Assembly: GCA_937870755.1 (NCBI GenBank)
Contig: CALMZV010000093.1
Location: 1-64,000 of the forward strand
Length of the DNA stretch: 64,000 nucleotides
Reading direction: 5' to 3'
Source: an uncultured Methylocystaceae bacterium
GTDB taxonomy: Bacteria > Pseudomonadota > Alphaproteobacteria > Rhizobiales > Beijerinckiaceae
The notes under the pieces: model-generated
What the model was told of the DNA's origin: nothing
What the model saw: only the letters and a program-made list of their open reading frames with translations
Databases searched by the model: none
In this document: positions 1-10,445 of the stretch, piece after piece
Numbering within the stretch: the first letter of the stretch is position 1
Layout of the letters: each line of letters starts with the position of its first letter
Translations under genes and position numbers: made by a program

Positions 1-219
1 CGTTGGTTGCGTTGCGGGAAACGCCCGCAAAGGGCGGGCGCTTCGGTTCCTCGCATCAGCTCGGCGGCGCGGTCGCGCCTAAACCAACGGCCGAGGGCCG
101 TTGGTTGCGTTGCGGGAAACGCCCGCAAAGGGCGGGCGCTTCGGTTCCTCGCACCAGCTCGGCGGCGCGGTCGCGCCTGAACCAACGGCCGAGGGCCTTT
201 GGTTGCGTTGCGGGAAACG
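1..219. repeat. 98-bp tandem repeat, 2.2 copies
   Basis: Two nearly identical copies start at 1 and 99, and a third copy starting at 197 breaks off after about 23 bases. Each full copy contains a 7-bp hairpin (22-28 with 34-40, loop of 5). A perfect 9-bp inverted repeat (84-92 with 96-104, loop GAG) spans the junction between copies. The period of 98 is not a multiple of three, so the repeat shifts frame and is unlikely to be coding. The short open frames over it are artefacts of GC content. The window starts inside the array, so the true copy number is unknown. The rest of the gap up to 302 shows only a weak purine-rich ribosome binding site before the kinase start. Confidence 0.85.
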
Positions 220-302
220 ATCGCTGGGCGGACGGCTAAGCCTTTCTCAACCTGGAATCCCCATTGTGGCCGGGCCGCCGGCGTTCGGCGGGCGGGTTTT
301 TC

Positions 303-2012
303 ATGTCCGGCGTTTTCGTCACCTGTCTCGTCCTTGCCGCGCTGGGCGCCGGCGCGCTCGCCGGCGGGTTTGTCGCGTGGCGCGGGGCGCGGGCGCGCGC
401 GGCGGCCGAGACCGAACGGCTGAGCGACGAAATCTGGGAACTGAAGGCGGCGGCGGCCGCGCGCGACCGGGCCGAGGCCGCCAGCGAAGCGAAATCGCGC
501 TTTCTGGCGACCGTCAGCCACGAGATCCGCACCCCCCTCAACGGCATTCTCGGCATGGCCGACCTTCTGGCAGACATGCGGCTGGGGCCGGAGGCCGGAT
601 CGTATCTTGCCGCCATCCGCACCTCGGGCGTCGCACTCTCCACACTGATCGACGAAATTCTCGACTTCTCGCGGATCGAGGCCGGCAGGCTCGAACTCGA
701 GAACCGGCCGTTCGAAATCGTCGCTCTGGTCGAGGGCGTGGTCGAACTGATCGCGCCGCGCGCGCAGGGCAAGGGCGTGGAGATCGCCTGCCGCATCGAT
801 CCCGCCACGCCGCCGCGACTGATCGGCGATCCGGCCCGCGTGCGGCAGATTCTCATCAATCTGGCCGGCAACGCCGTGAAGTTCACCGAGACCGGCGGGG
901 TCGGCGTGCGCGTCTTTCCCTGCGACGGCAAGATCGCCTTTCGCATCGAGGACACCGGCTGTGGCGTTCCGCCGGAGCGGCGCGCGACGATTTTCGACGA
1001 GTTCGAACAGGCCGACGGCTCCTCCACCAGCCGCCACGGCGGCACGGGCCTCGGGCTGGCCATTTCGCGCGCCCTCGCCGAACGGATGGGCGGGCGCGTC
1101 GCGCTCGAACATTCGGGCGAGGCGGGCTCCACCTTCGTCGTCGAACTGCCGTTGGCCGCCGCGCCCGCGCCGCCCGCCGACGCTCCCGAACTGGCGGAAC
1201 GGCGCGCGCTGATCGTCGCGCGCTCGCCGTTTGAGGCGCCTTATCTCGCCGCAAAGCTGACGGCGGCCGGCGTTGCGGTCGTGCGCGCCGAAACCGAAGC
1301 GCATGCGCGCGCCGCGCTCGCCGCGCAAACTTTCGACGCGGTTCTGGTCGATTGCGCTCTGGGCGAGGAAACCGCGCGCGCCGTGGCCGGGGCCGCGCAC
1401 GCGGCCGGCGTCCGACGCGCGCTGGTGCTCGTCTCGCCGTTCGAACGCCGCGCGATGGATCGCGGCCTGTTCGCCGCCTTCGACGGATGGCTGGTCAAGC
1501 CCGTGCGGCAGTCCTCGCTCATCGCGCGGTTGTCGGCGGCGAGCCGGCCGGCCGCGCCGCCCGCCGCCGAGCCTGTCGCGGTCGCCCGCCCGCTCGCCGG
1601 GCGGCGCGTGCTGGTGGCGGAGGACAACGACATCAACGCGCTGATCGTGGTGCGGCAGCTCGAACGCGCGGGCGCGGACGTGGTGCGCGCGCACGACGGC
1701 GACGAGGCGCTGGAAGCCATCGCGCAGGCCGAATCGCACGACCGGTTCGACGCCGCGCTGATGGACATTCGCATGCCGCGCTGCGACGGGCTGACGGCGG
1801 CGCGCGAAATGCGCGCGCGCGAGCGCCGCAGCGCCCGCGCATGGCGCCTGCCGCTGATCGCGCTGACGGCGAACGCGTTCGAACACGACCGGCGCGCGGC
1901 GCTGGAGGCCGGCTTCGATCTCTTTCTCGTCAAGCCGTTCGCGCCGGCGGCGCTGATCGCCGAAGTCTCCGCGCTCATCGCGCCGCAGGAAAAGCCCCGC
2001 GCGGCGAGCTGA
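303..2012 (+). CDS. hybrid sensor histidine kinase with two receiver domains
   Basis: A membrane-anchored two-component hybrid kinase of 569 residues. Residues 2-24 form one hydrophobic segment, followed by a short coiled coil and no obvious sensor domain. The HisKA helix carries [10 protein letters not shown] with the phospho-acceptor His near residue 73. The ATPase domain shows NLAGNAVKF (about 185), DTGCGVPPE and [10 protein letters not shown] (about 246). A first receiver-like domain (about 298-415) lacks the acidic pocket and the phospho-acceptor Asp. A second, canonical receiver (about 432-560) has AEDND, Asp488 in LMDIRMP and the KPF lysine. ATG 303 is preferred to TTG 264 because it puts the membrane helix at the N terminus. 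The gene ends convergently with glucokinase, overlapping it by 38 bp. The signal sensed is unknown. Confidence 0.9.
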   Translation: MSGVFVTCLVLAALGAGALAGGFVAWRGARARAAAETERLSDEIWELKAAAAARDRAEAASEAKSRFLATVSHEIRTPLNGILGMADLLADMRLGPEAGSYLAAIRTSGVALSTLIDEILDFSRIEAGRLELENRPFEIVALVEGVVELIAPRAQGKGVEIACRIDPATPPRLIGDPARVRQILINLAGNAVKFTETGGVGVRVFPCDGKIAFRIEDTGCGVPPERRATIFDEFEQADGSSTSRHGGTGLGLAISRALAERMGGRVALEHSGEAGSTFVVELPLAAAPAPPADAPELAERRALIVARSPFEAPYLAAKLTAAGVAVVRAETEAHARAALAAQTFDAVLVDCALGEETARAVAGAAHAAGVRRALVLVSPFERRAMDRGLFAAFDGWLVKPVRQSSLIARLSAASRPAAPPAAEPVAVARPLAGRRVLVAEDNDINALIVVRQLERAGADVVRAHDGDEALEAIAQAESHDRFDAALMDIRMPRCDGLTAAREMRARERRSARAWRLPLIALTANAFEHDRRAALEAGFDLFLVKPFAPAALIAEVSALIAPQEKPRAAS

Positions 2013-2976
2013 CGAACCGCGCCGCGTCGAGCGCGTAGAGATGCGGCGCGCGCGCGAACGCCGCCAGCCCTTCCAGCAGCGCACGCGAATCCGTGATCAC
2101 GCGAACCGGAACGGCCCCCGCGATGTCGGCGCGCGCGCCCTTGTCGGCGAAAGCGCTCGCGAAATCCGCCGCATCGAAGAACGGCACGAGGCGCGGCAGG
2201 ACGCCGCCCGCCAGCGTAACGCCGCCACGGGCCAGAAACGCCAGCGCCAGATCGCCGGCGATGCGCGCCAGAAGCCGCCAGAACAGACGCAGGGTTGCGG
2301 CCGCGGACGCATCGCCCGCCAGGGCCGCCGCCACGATGGCGGGCGCGGCGCGCAGGTCCGGCGCGCGGCCTTCGGCCTGCGCCAGCGCGCCGTGCAGGCG
2401 CGCAAGACCCGGCCCGCTCAACAGCGTCTCGACCACCACCGGCTCGGCCGGCAACGCGCGCCAGACGGCCTCCTCCGCGCGCGTCGCGGGACCGAAACGC
2501 ATGTGCCCGGCTTCCGACGGCAGGGGGCGCCAGCGTCCGCCCTCCGCGACAAGCGCCGCGACGCCAAAGCCGGTCCCCGGTCCCAGCACGAGCGCGGTTC
2601 TCGCAGGATCGAAAGCGCCCTCGATCAACATGCGGGTCCCGTTCGGCCCAAGATGCGGCAGGGCGATCGCCTGCGCCTCGAAATCGTTGAGCACGAGACA
2701 GCGATGCAGCGCGAAGCGCCGGGCGAGCGCCTGCCCATCGATGGTCCATGGCGCGTTGGTCAATCGCGCGCGGGCGCCGGACACCGGGCCTGCGGCGCTG
2801 ACGAGCAGCGAACGGAACGACCAGCCGAGGTCGTCCAGGGCGGCTTCGAATGTCGTCGCGCGCCCGGTCGATTGCAGGACGAGCGGCGACACGGCGCCGT
2901 GCGGCGCCTCGATGCGCGCAAACCGCGCGTTGGTGGCGCCGACGTCGCAGACGACGAGCGGATAGGCGAAGTCCAT
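1975..2976 (-). CDS. glk: glucokinase
   Basis: ROK-unrelated bacterial glucokinase (ATP: D-glucose phosphotransferase) of 333 residues, close to the usual 320-340. The N terminus shows the phosphate-binding strand [18 protein letters not shown] carries the catalytic Asp, VLGPGTGFG the nucleotide-binding turn, and [12 protein letters not shown] corresponds to the family signature that contacts glucose (SEGGH in Escherichia coli, here SEAGH). It provides glucose-6-phosphate in the cytoplasm. It is a single-gene unit read away from the liv-type operon, and its 3' end overlaps the convergent hybrid kinase. Confidence 0.93.
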   Translation of the reverse strand: MDFAYPLVVCDVGATNARFARIEAPHGAVSPLVLQSTGRATTFEAALDDLGWSFRSLLVSAAGPVSGARARLTNAPWTIDGQALARRFALHRCLVLNDFEAQAIALPHLGPNGTRMLIEGAFDPARTALVLGPGTGFGVAALVAEGGRWRPLPSEAGHMRFGPATRAEEAVWRALPAEPVVVETLLSGPGLARLHGALAQAEGRAPDLRAAPAIVAAALAGDASAAATLRLFWRLLARIAGDLALAFLARGGVTLAGGVLPRLVPFFDAADFASAFADKGARADIAGAVPVRVITDSRALLEGLAAFARAPHLYALDAARFVSSPRGAFPAAR

Positions 2977-3114
2977 CGCCGCAGACTACGCCGATCCGCC
3001 GAAAGAGGAGAAAAGTTCGTTTATGAACCTATTTCGCCTAGCGGTTCGGCGCGCGCGACGTATAGGATGCTCGTTCCGCAGGGCGCAACGCCCGCACGGG
3101 GAGACGAGAAAAGC

Positions 3115-4293
3115 ATGCGCACTCTTCTGTTCGCCGCCGCCTTCGGCGCGGCGCTGACCGGCGGCGCCGCCGCGCAGGACATCAAGATCGGCCTCATTCA
3201 CGGCCGCACCGGGCCGCTCGAGGCCTACGCCAAACAGACCGAGACGGGTCTGCGCATGGGGCTCGAATACGCCACCAAGGGCACGATGACCATCGACGGC
3301 AAGAAGATCGTGCTGGTGGTGAAGGACGACCAAACCAAGCCCGACGTCGCAAAGACCATGCTGCAGGAAGCCTATGAGGACGACAAGGTGGCGCTCGCCA
3401 TCGGCACGACGTCTTCGGCCGCGGCCCTCGCCATGCTGCCGGTCGCCGAAGAGCAGAAGAAGATCCTGATCGTGGAGCCGGCGGTCGCCGACCAGATCAC
3501 CGGCGAGAAGTGGAACCGCTACATTTTCCGCACCGGCCGCAACTCCTCGCAGGACGCCATTTCCAACGCGCTCGCCATCGGCAAGGAGGGCGTGTCCATC
3601 GCCACGCTCGCGCAGGACTACGCGTTCGGCCGCGACGGCGTCGCCGCCTTCAAGGAAGCGCTCGCCAAGACCGGCGCGAAACTCGTGGCGGAAGAATATG
3701 CGCCCGTCGCCACGACCGACTTCACCGCGCCGGCGCAGCGCCTGTTCGACGCGCTGAAGGACAAGCCCGGCCGCAAGATCATCTGGATCATCTGGGCCGG
3801 CGCGGGCGACCCGCTCACCAAGATGCAGGACATGGACCCGAAACGTCTCGGCATCGAGATCTCCACCGGCGGCAATATCCTGCCGGCGCTGGCGGCCTAC
3901 AAGCGCCTGCCCGGAATGGAGGGCGCGACCTATTATTATTACGACATCCCGAAGAACCCGGCGAACGCCTGGCTCGTCGCCGAGCACCAGAAGCGCTTCA
4001 ACGCGCCGCCGGACTTCTTCACCGCCGGCGGATTCGCCTCCGCGATGGCGGTCGCCACCGCGCTCGAGAAGGCGAAATCGACCGACACGGAGAAACTGAT
4101 CGCCACGATGGAGGGCATGGAGTTCGAAACGCCCAAGGGCAAGATGATCTTCCGCAAGGAGGACCATCAGGCGCTGCAATCGATGTATGCGTTCAAGATC
4201 AAGGTCGATCCGAACGTGGCCTGGGCGATTCCCGAACTCACGCGCGAAATCAAGATCGAGGACATGCAGGTTCCGATCCGCAACAAGCGCTGA
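3115..4293 (+). CDS. HAAT-family ABC transporter periplasmic binding protein
   Basis: Periplasmic substrate-binding protein of the branched-chain-amino-acid (LivJ/LivK-like, peripla_BP_6) type, 392 residues. Residues 1-20 are a signal peptide ending AAA before QDIKIG, with no lipobox Cys, so the product should be soluble. The mature start IKIGLIHGRTGPLEAYAKQ and the two-lobe pattern are typical. ATG 3115 follows a GGGGAGA ribosome binding site; the upstream extension in the same frame has no signal peptide and was discarded. It is the first gene of an operon with both ATPases, both permeases and a hydrolase. The ligand cannot be read from the sequence; the family also takes up aromatic acids, amides and urea. 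Confidence 0.92.
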   Translation: MRTLLFAAAFGAALTGGAAAQDIKIGLIHGRTGPLEAYAKQTETGLRMGLEYATKGTMTIDGKKIVLVVKDDQTKPDVAKTMLQEAYEDDKVALAIGTTSSAAALAMLPVAEEQKKILIVEPAVADQITGEKWNRYIFRTGRNSSQDAISNALAIGKEGVSIATLAQDYAFGRDGVAAFKEALAKTGAKLVAEEYAPVATTDFTAPAQRLFDALKDKPGRKIIWIIWAGAGDPLTKMQDMDPKRLGIEISTGGNILPALAAYKRLPGMEGATYYYYDIPKNPANAWLVAEHQKRFNAPPDFFTAGGFASAMAVATALEKAKSTDTEKLIATMEGMEFETPKGKMIFRKEDHQALQSMYAFKIKVDPNVAWAIPELTREIKIEDMQVPIRNKR

Positions 4294-4360
4294 CGACATC
4301 CGGCGAAAGGCGGCGCGCCCGCCTTTCGCCCAACGCACGACGAACGCGGCCGGGGGAACT

Positions 4361-5124
4361 ATGAGCGTTGCGCTCGAAACGCGCGATCTGACGATCCGCT
4401 TCGGCGGACATACGGCCGTCGACCGCGTATCGTGTTCGTTCAGGCCGGGCGAACTCGTCGCCATCGTCGGGCCGAACGGCGCCGGCAAGACCACCTATTT
4501 CAACCTCATCTCCGGCCAGTTGCGCGCCAGCTCCGGCGCCGTGCTGCTGGACGGCGTCGACATCACCAACACCAGCGCGCCCGAACGCGCGCGGCGCGGC
4601 GTGGGCCGCGCGTTTCAGTTGACCAACCTCTTTCCCAACCTCACCGTGGCCGAGAACGTGCGGCTGGCGGTGCAGGCGGCGGCCGGCGTGCATTACGACA
4701 TGCTCCGGCCGTGGACCGAACGGCGCGACCTGATCGAACGCGCGGACGCGGTGCTGAAGGACGTGGCGCTGACCGCCAAGCGCGGCCACGCCGCCGCCGC
4801 CCTGCCGCACGGCGACCAGCGCAAGCTGGAAGTGGCGTTGATGATGGCGCTCGACCCGCGCGTCTACATGTTCGACGAGCCGACGGCCGGCATGAGCGTG
4901 GACGAGGCGCCGGTGGTGCTGGACCTGATCGCGCGACTGAAACGGGACACGGAAAAAATCGTTCTGCTGGTGGAGCACAAGATGGACGTGGTGCGCGCGC
5001 TGGCCGATCGGATCATCGTGCTGGTGAACGGCGCCTGCGTGGCCGACGGGGCGCCCGCCGAAGTCATCGCCAGCCCGATCGTGCAGGAAGCCTATCTCGG
5101 AATGGCGCCCAAGGGAGCGGCGGC

Positions 5125-5128
<4 letters not shown>
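4361..5128 (+). CDS. livG: ABC transporter ATP-binding protein, LivG type
   Basis: Cytoplasmic ATPase of 255 residues that powers import through the LivH/LivM-like channel. Walker A is GPNGAGKTT near residue 40, Walker B reads YMFDEPTAGMS, and the switch His lies in LLVEHKMDVV. The ABC signature region reads LPHGDQRKLEVALMMAL, with H-G-D instead of the common S-G-Q. The position of LPHG matches the LSYG variants common in LivG proteins. ATG 4361 follows GGGGGAACT. The stop overlaps the start of livF in an ATGA. Confidence 0.93.
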
Positions 5129-5846
<718 letters not shown>

Positions 5847-5850
<4 letters not shown>

Positions 5851-6860
5851 GCGCGATCGAAGAGACCGGCGCGGCGCTGCCGCGCGAAAAGACCGACGTT
5901 TGGCCGGTGCTGCTGCCGCTGATCGTGGCGGCCGCCGCGCTGCCGTTCGTCGGCTCGTTCTCCACCTGGACGACCCTCACCATCGCGGGCCTGGCGATGG
6001 GCATGATGATATTCGCCATGTCGTCGGGCCTGACGCTCGTATTCGGCCTGATGGACGTAATGAATTTCGGCCATGGCGCGTTCGTGGCGGTGGGCGCCTA
6101 TCTCGCGGTCGTGGCGCTCGCCCCGCTCGCGGTCTATGCGCAGTCGGACCAGATTCTCGTCAACCTGGTCGCGCTCGTTCCGACCGCGCTGATCGCGATG
6201 GCGGTTTCGGCCGCCGTCGGATTCGCGTTCGAGCGCGCGTTCGTGCGGCCGGTCTACGGGCAGCACCTGAAACAGATTCTCATCACCATGGGCGGCCTGA
6301 TCGTGGCCGAGCAATTGCTGTATGCGATTTTCGGCCCGCAGATCATTCCGCTGCCGGTGCCGGCGGCGCTGCGCGGCTCGTTCCTCGTCGGCGGCGCGGC
6401 GATCGAGAAATACCGCGTCATCGCGGTCGTCGTGGGCCTCATCGTGTTCGTGGCCTTGCAGCTTGCGCTCACGCGCACGCGCATCGGCCTTCTGATCCGC
6501 GCGGGCGTCGAAAACCGCGAGATGGTGGAGGCGCTGGGCTATCGAATCGACCGGCTGTTCGTCGGCGTGTTCATGGCGGGCTCGGCGCTGGCGGGCCTCG
6601 GCGGCATGATGTGGGCGCTCTATCGCGAGCAGGTGCATGCGTCCATCGGCGGCGAGATGATGGTGCTGACCTTCATCGTCATCATCATCGGCGGGCTCGG
6701 CTCGGTCGGCGGCTGCTTCATCGGCGCCGTTCTGGTGGCGCTCACGGCCAATTACGCGGGCTATCTGGCGCCGAAAATAGCGCTCGTGTCCAACATCGCG
6801 CTGATGGTGATCATTCTGTTGTGGCGCCCGCGCGGCCTCTATCCGGTGACCAGCCGATGA
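5847..6860 (+). CDS. livH: ABC transporter permease, LivH type
   Basis: Inner-membrane permease of 337 residues with about 8 to 9 hydrophobic segments. It is rather longer than Escherichia coli LivH because of an N-terminal cytoplasmic tail and an extra helix. Family landmarks include GLTLVFGLMDVMNFGHGAFVA near the N terminus and AGLGGMMWALYREQ with GGLGSVGG near the C terminus, the latter matching the coupling region that meets the ATPases. It sits in the middle of the operon with 4-bp overlaps on both sides. Confidence 0.92.
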
Positions 6861-7921
6861 TGATCCTCTCCGGCGGCGCTCCGCGCGGGCGCATTCTCAC
6901 GGCCGTTCTGGTCACGATCGTCGTGCTGCTCGCGCTCGCGCCGTTTCTGTTTCCCGGCTCCAAACCGCTGAACGTGGCGGCGAAAGTCTGCGTCTATGCG
7001 CTGCTGGTGGCCTCCTACGATCTGCTGATCGGCTTTACCGGCATCGTGTCCTTCGCGCATACGATGTTCTTCGGCATCGGCTCCTATGGCGTCGCCATCG
7101 CGCTCTACGGGATGGGCGCGGGGTGGCTTGCGATCTTCGTGGGCGTGCTCGCCGCCCTCGTGGTGGCGGCCGCGCTGGCGCTCGCCATCGGCCTGTTCTC
7201 GCTGCGCGTGCAGACGATCTTTTTCGCGATGGTGACGCTGGCGGTCGCTTCCGCCTTCGCGGTGCTGGCCTCACAACTCAGTTGGCTGACAGGCGGAGAG
7301 GACGGGCGCACGTTTCAGATTCCGGCGGTGCTGCGGCCGGGCTACAAACTGCTCGAACAGCCGCTGTTCGGCGTGGATGTCAACGGGCGCATTCTGGCCT
7401 ATTACCTGTTGTTCCTGACGGTCGTCGCGCTGTTTCTGGTCATGCTGCGCATCGTGCAGTCGCCGTTCGGCCGCGTGCTGCAGGCGATCCGCGAGAACCC
7501 GTTCCGGGCAGAGGCGCTGGGCTTCCGCATCATCGGCCATCGCACCCTCGCCAATGTTCTGGCCGCCCTGTTCGCCGCGCTCGCGGGCGCGCTGAACGCG
7601 CTGTGGCTGCGCTATGCAGGGCCGGACACCTCGCTCTCCTTCTCCATCATGCTCGACATTCTGGTGATGGTGGTGATCGGCGGCATGGGCACGCTCTACG
7701 GCGCGATCGTGGGGGCGGCGGTGTTCGTCCTGGCGCAGAACTACCTCCAGACCCTGATGGGCGTGGCCTTCGGCGCGCTGAACGCGGCGGGCGTTCCGTT
7801 CATCGCCGGCTTCTTCAACCCCGACCGCTGGCTGTTGTGGCTGGGGGCGCTGTTCATTCTCTCGGTCTATTTCTTTCCTGCCGGCATCGTCGGAAAACTG
7901 CGTGCGGAGAGCCAGCCATGA
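6857..7921 (+). CDS. livM: ABC transporter permease, LivM type
   Basis: Partner permease of 354 residues, with about nine membrane segments. Landmarks are YDLLIGFTGIVSFAHTMFFG near the N terminus, the coupling motif QAIRENPFRAEALGF, and VMVVIGGMGTLYGAIVGA towards the C terminus. Two ATGs (6857 and 6860) are possible; the first overlaps the livH stop in an ATGA. The stop overlaps the start of the hydrolase gene in the same way. Confidence 0.92.
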   Translation: MMILSGGAPRGRILTAVLVTIVVLLALAPFLFPGSKPLNVAAKVCVYALLVASYDLLIGFTGIVSFAHTMFFGIGSYGVAIALYGMGAGWLAIFVGVLAALVVAAALALAIGLFSLRVQTIFFAMVTLAVASAFAVLASQLSWLTGGEDGRTFQIPAVLRPGYKLLEQPLFGVDVNGRILAYYLLFLTVVALFLVMLRIVQSPFGRVLQAIRENPFRAEALGFRIIGHRTLANVLAALFAALAGALNALWLRYAGPDTSLSFSIMLDILVMVVIGGMGTLYGAIVGAAVFVLAQNYLQTLMGVAFGALNAAGVPFIAGFFNPDRWLLWLGALFILSVYFFPAGIVGKLRAESQP

Positions 7922-8754
7922 ACGGACCGCGTTCGCACTACGCAACCATTCTCGACCGCGAAATCCACTATGTGGAATGGGGCGCGGCGGACAACCCGAA
8001 ACTGGTGATGTGGCACGGGCTGGCGCGCACGGGCCGCGATTTCGACGATCTGGCGCAGGCGCTCTGTCACCGGTTCCATATCGTGGCGCCCGACACTATC
8101 GGGCGCGGGCTTTCGCAATGGAGCCCCGATCCGGCGAACGAGTACACGGTCGATTTCTACGGGCGCCTTGCGACCGCGTTCGTCGATGCGCTCGGATGGA
8201 AAACCTTCGACTGGGTGGGCACGTCGATGGGCGGCGCCATCGCAATCCACGCCGGCGCCGGCGCGCTGAGGGGCCGCATGAAACGGCTGGCGCTCAACGA
8301 CATCGGCCCGGAACTCAATCCGGCGGCGATCGAGCGCATCCGCTCCTATGCCGGAACGCCGCCGCGCTTTGCGCGCGTGAGCGAACTGGAGGCTTATTTC
8401 CGTCAGGTCTATGCGCCCTACGGCTGGCTGTCGGACGCGCAATGGCGCCGCCTGACCGAAACCTCCGCGCGCCGCCTGCCCGACGGCGGCATCACCACGC
8501 ATTACGATCCGCAGATGGTGCAGCAGATCGTCAACCAGCCGGCCGACTACGACCAGTGGGACGCCTTCCGCGCGCTCGAATGCGACATGCTGTGCCTGCG
8601 CGGGGAGAATTCCGATCTGCTGCTCAAGGACGCGGCGACGCGCATGACGAAAGAGAATCCGCGCTGCCGGCTTCTGGAGATCAAAGGCTGCGGCCACGCG
8701 CCGGCGCTGAACACGCCGGAGCATTACAAGATCGTGGGCGATTTCCTGAGCTGA
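7918..8754 (+). CDS. alpha/beta hydrolase co-transcribed with the importer
   Basis: Cytoplasmic alpha/beta-hydrolase of 278 residues. The nucleophile elbow is GTSMGG with Ser103, the oxyanion region is MWHGLARTGRDFDDL, the acid is probably the Asp of ENSDLLL, and the catalytic His is His260 in GCGHAPAL. There is no signal peptide. The gene overlaps livM by 4 bp, so it is translated with the importer and probably acts on the imported compound, for example an ester, lactone or C-C-bonded ring-cleavage product. That role is inferred from context. Similar folds serve as esterases, meta-cleavage hydrolases, haloalkane dehalogenases and perhydrolases, and the sequence does not choose among them. 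Confidence 0.88.
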   Translation: MNGPRSHYATILDREIHYVEWGAADNPKLVMWHGLARTGRDFDDLAQALCHRFHIVAPDTIGRGLSQWSPDPANEYTVDFYGRLATAFVDALGWKTFDWVGTSMGGAIAIHAGAGALRGRMKRLALNDIGPELNPAAIERIRSYAGTPPRFARVSELEAYFRQVYAPYGWLSDAQWRRLTETSARRLPDGGITTHYDPQMVQQIVNQPADYDQWDAFRALECDMLCLRGENSDLLLKDAATRMTKENPRCRLLEIKGCGHAPALNTPEHYKIVGDFLS

Positions 8755-8766
8755 TCGACGCCACCG

Positions 8767-8835
8767 TTGCGAGCGGAGGCAAGTGGTTCGCAGTCGCGTA
8801 CCGGCGCCCGATCGCTTCGCACCGCTCCTCGCAAC
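8767..8835. repeat. imperfect long inverted repeat between convergent genes
   Basis: The gap between the hydrolase and thiE carries GTTGCGAG with CGGAG near its left end and CCGCTCCTCGCAAC near its right end, an imperfect inverted repeat with a long loop. It has no T-run on either side, so it is not a classical terminator. Its TTGCGAG core recalls the element next to lepA at 43261. It may be a decayed repetitive palindrome. Confidence 0.35.
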
Positions 8836-8846
8836 AAGGACCGGCC

Positions 8847-9446
8847 TCACGCCGCGCGCGTCGCGGCGATCCATTCGCGCGTGCGCGTTTCCGGGTCCGC
8901 GTTGCGCGTGATGTCGGTGACGACCGCGGCCGAATCCGCGCCGGCCTTCAGGCAGGCGCGCGCGCGCTCGACCGTCAGCCCGCCGATGGCGACGAGCGGC
9001 CGCGCGCCGATCAGCCTCTTCCATTCGCCGATCCTGTCCAGGCCCTGCGGCGCCCACGGCATCTGTTTCAGGATCGTCGGATAGATCGGCCCGAGCGCGA
9101 CATAATCCGGATCCAACGACAGCGCGCGGTCGAGTTCGGCGCGATCGTGGGTGGATATCCCGAGCTTCATGCCGGCCCCGCGGATGGCGGGAACGTCCGC
9201 CTCGTCGAGATCGCCCTGCCCGAGATGCACGTAGTCGCAGCCGGCCTCGATGGCGAGCCGCCAGTAGTCGTTGACGACGAGTTGCGAACCGGCCTTCGCG
9301 CAGATGTCGCGCGCGCGCGCGATTTCGGCGCGCAGCCGCGCCTCGTCCATGTCCTTTGCGCGCAACTGAATGAGTTTGGCGCCCGCGCCGACGATGCGCG
9401 CGACCCAGGCCGCATCGTCGACGATGGGATAAAATGGATCGAGCAC
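8847..9446 (-). CDS. thiE: thiamine-phosphate synthase
   Basis: Joins HMP-pyrophosphate to the thiazole carboxylate phosphate to give thiamine phosphate. The product has 199 residues, forming a TIM barrel with KLIQLRAKD at the start, VNDYWRLA, HLGQGDLD, LGPIYPT and the phosphate-binding AIGGLTVERA near the C terminus. The start is taken as GTG at 9446, 9 bases after the thiG stop and just behind a GAGAGG ribosome binding site. The reading frame stays open further upstream inside thiG, but that part has no ThiE similarity. It is the last gene of the TPP-riboswitch operon. Confidence 0.9.
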   Translation of the reverse strand: MLDPFYPIVDDAAWVARIVGAGAKLIQLRAKDMDEARLRAEIARARDICAKAGSQLVVNDYWRLAIEAGCDYVHLGQGDLDEADVPAIRGAGMKLGISTHDRAELDRALSLDPDYVALGPIYPTILKQMPWAPQGLDRIGEWKRLIGARPLVAIGGLTVERARACLKAGADSAAVVTDITRNADPETRTREWIAATRAA

Positions 9447-9454
9447 GTCGCCTC

Positions 9455-10246
9455 TCACGTGAATGCGCGGCCGAATACCGGCGTGGAGGGGCTCGCCATG
9501 TCGCGCGCCTCCATCGGGCCGGCCAGAAACGCCTCGCGGCCGGCCGTCACGGCGAGTTTGAACGCATGCGCCATCGCGACCGCGTCGCCGGCCTTGGCGA
9601 TGGCCGTGTTGAGCAGAATGGCGTCGTAGCCCATCTCCATCGCGGCGGCCGCGTGCGAGGGCGCGCCGATGCCGGCGTCCACCACCAGCGGCACGCCGGG
9701 GAAATGCGCGCGCAGACTGCGCAGGCCGTAAGGGTTGTTGAGGCCGCGACCCGAACCGATCGGCGCGCCCCACGGCATCAGCACCTCGCAGCCGGCGCCG
9801 AGCAGTTTTTCGGCCACCACCAGATCCTCGGTCGTGTAGGGAAAGACCCTGAAGCCCTCGCGGTTGAGAATGCGCGCGGCCTCCACCAGCCCGAACACGT
9901 CCGGCTGCAACGTGTCGTCCTCGCCGATGACTTCCAGCTTGATCCACGGCGTTTCGAACACTTCGCGCGCCATTTCCGCCGTCGTCACCGCCTCCTTCAC
10001 CGTGCGGCAGCCGGCGGTGTTGGGCAGCACCCGCACGCCAAGGTTCTTGATGAGCGACCAGAAGCTCTGGCCCGCCTGCGCGCCGCCGGCCTCGCGCCTG
10101 AGCGAGACGGTGACGACCTCCGCGCCGCTCGCGCGAACGCTGTCGGCGAGGATGGCGGGCGAATCGTACATCGACGTGCCGACGAGCAGCCGCGAGTCGA
10201 GCCGCTCGCCGTAGAAGGTCAGCGGGTCGTCGTTGGTTTGGCCCAT
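9455..10246 (-). CDS. thiG: thiazole synthase
   Basis: Builds the thiazole ring of thiamine from deoxyxylulose phosphate, dehydroglycine and ThiS thiocarboxylate. It has 263 residues with the usual family order: [38 protein letters not shown], the region WIKLEVIGD-like containing the Schiff-base Lys, [10 protein letters not shown] and [12 protein letters not shown]. The start lies one base after the thiS stop, consistent with coupled expression of the two partners. Confidence 0.95.
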   Translation of the reverse strand: MGQTNDDPLTFYGERLDSRLLVGTSMYDSPAILADSVRASGAEVVTVSLRREAGGAQAGQSFWSLIKNLGVRVLPNTAGCRTVKEAVTTAEMAREVFETPWIKLEVIGEDDTLQPDVFGLVEAARILNREGFRVFPYTTEDLVVAEKLLGAGCEVLMPWGAPIGSGRGLNNPYGLRSLRAHFPGVPLVVDAGIGAPSHAAAAMEMGYDAILLNTAIAKAGDAVAMAHAFKLAVTAGREAFLAGPMEARDMASPSTPVFGRAFT

Positions 10247-10247
10247 G

Positions 10248-10445
10248 TCAGCCGCCCTGTCGCGGGGTGAGAATTTCGATCTCGTCGCCCTCGGCGATCT
10301 GCGTCTGCGCGCGATCCTTGCCGCGCACGAACGTCTGGTTGCGGGCGGTCGCCACGAGCGCCTCGCCGTAGTCGAGCTCCGCGATCAGCGCCGCCAGATT
10401 GGTCGCGCGCACCTCGCGCGTTTCTCCGTTCACCCGCACCTTCAT
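10248..10445 (-). CDS. thiS: sulfur carrier protein ThiS
   Basis: Small ubiquitin-like sulfur carrier of 65 residues that ends in the required Gly-Gly (PRQGG), where the C-terminal thiocarboxylate forms. The start [12 protein letters not shown] and the motif [10 protein letters not shown] are typical. Its ATG overlaps the thiO stop in an ATGA. Confidence 0.94.
   Translation of the reverse strand: MKVRVNGETREVRATNLAALIAELDYGEALVATARNQTFVRGKDRAQTQIAEGDEIEILTPRQGG

Noticed and set aside
3-423. Short open frames over the 98-bp repeat with the same 30-residue start
   Set aside because: The repeated peptide is only the translated repeat in two frames; there is no ribosome binding site or family similarity.
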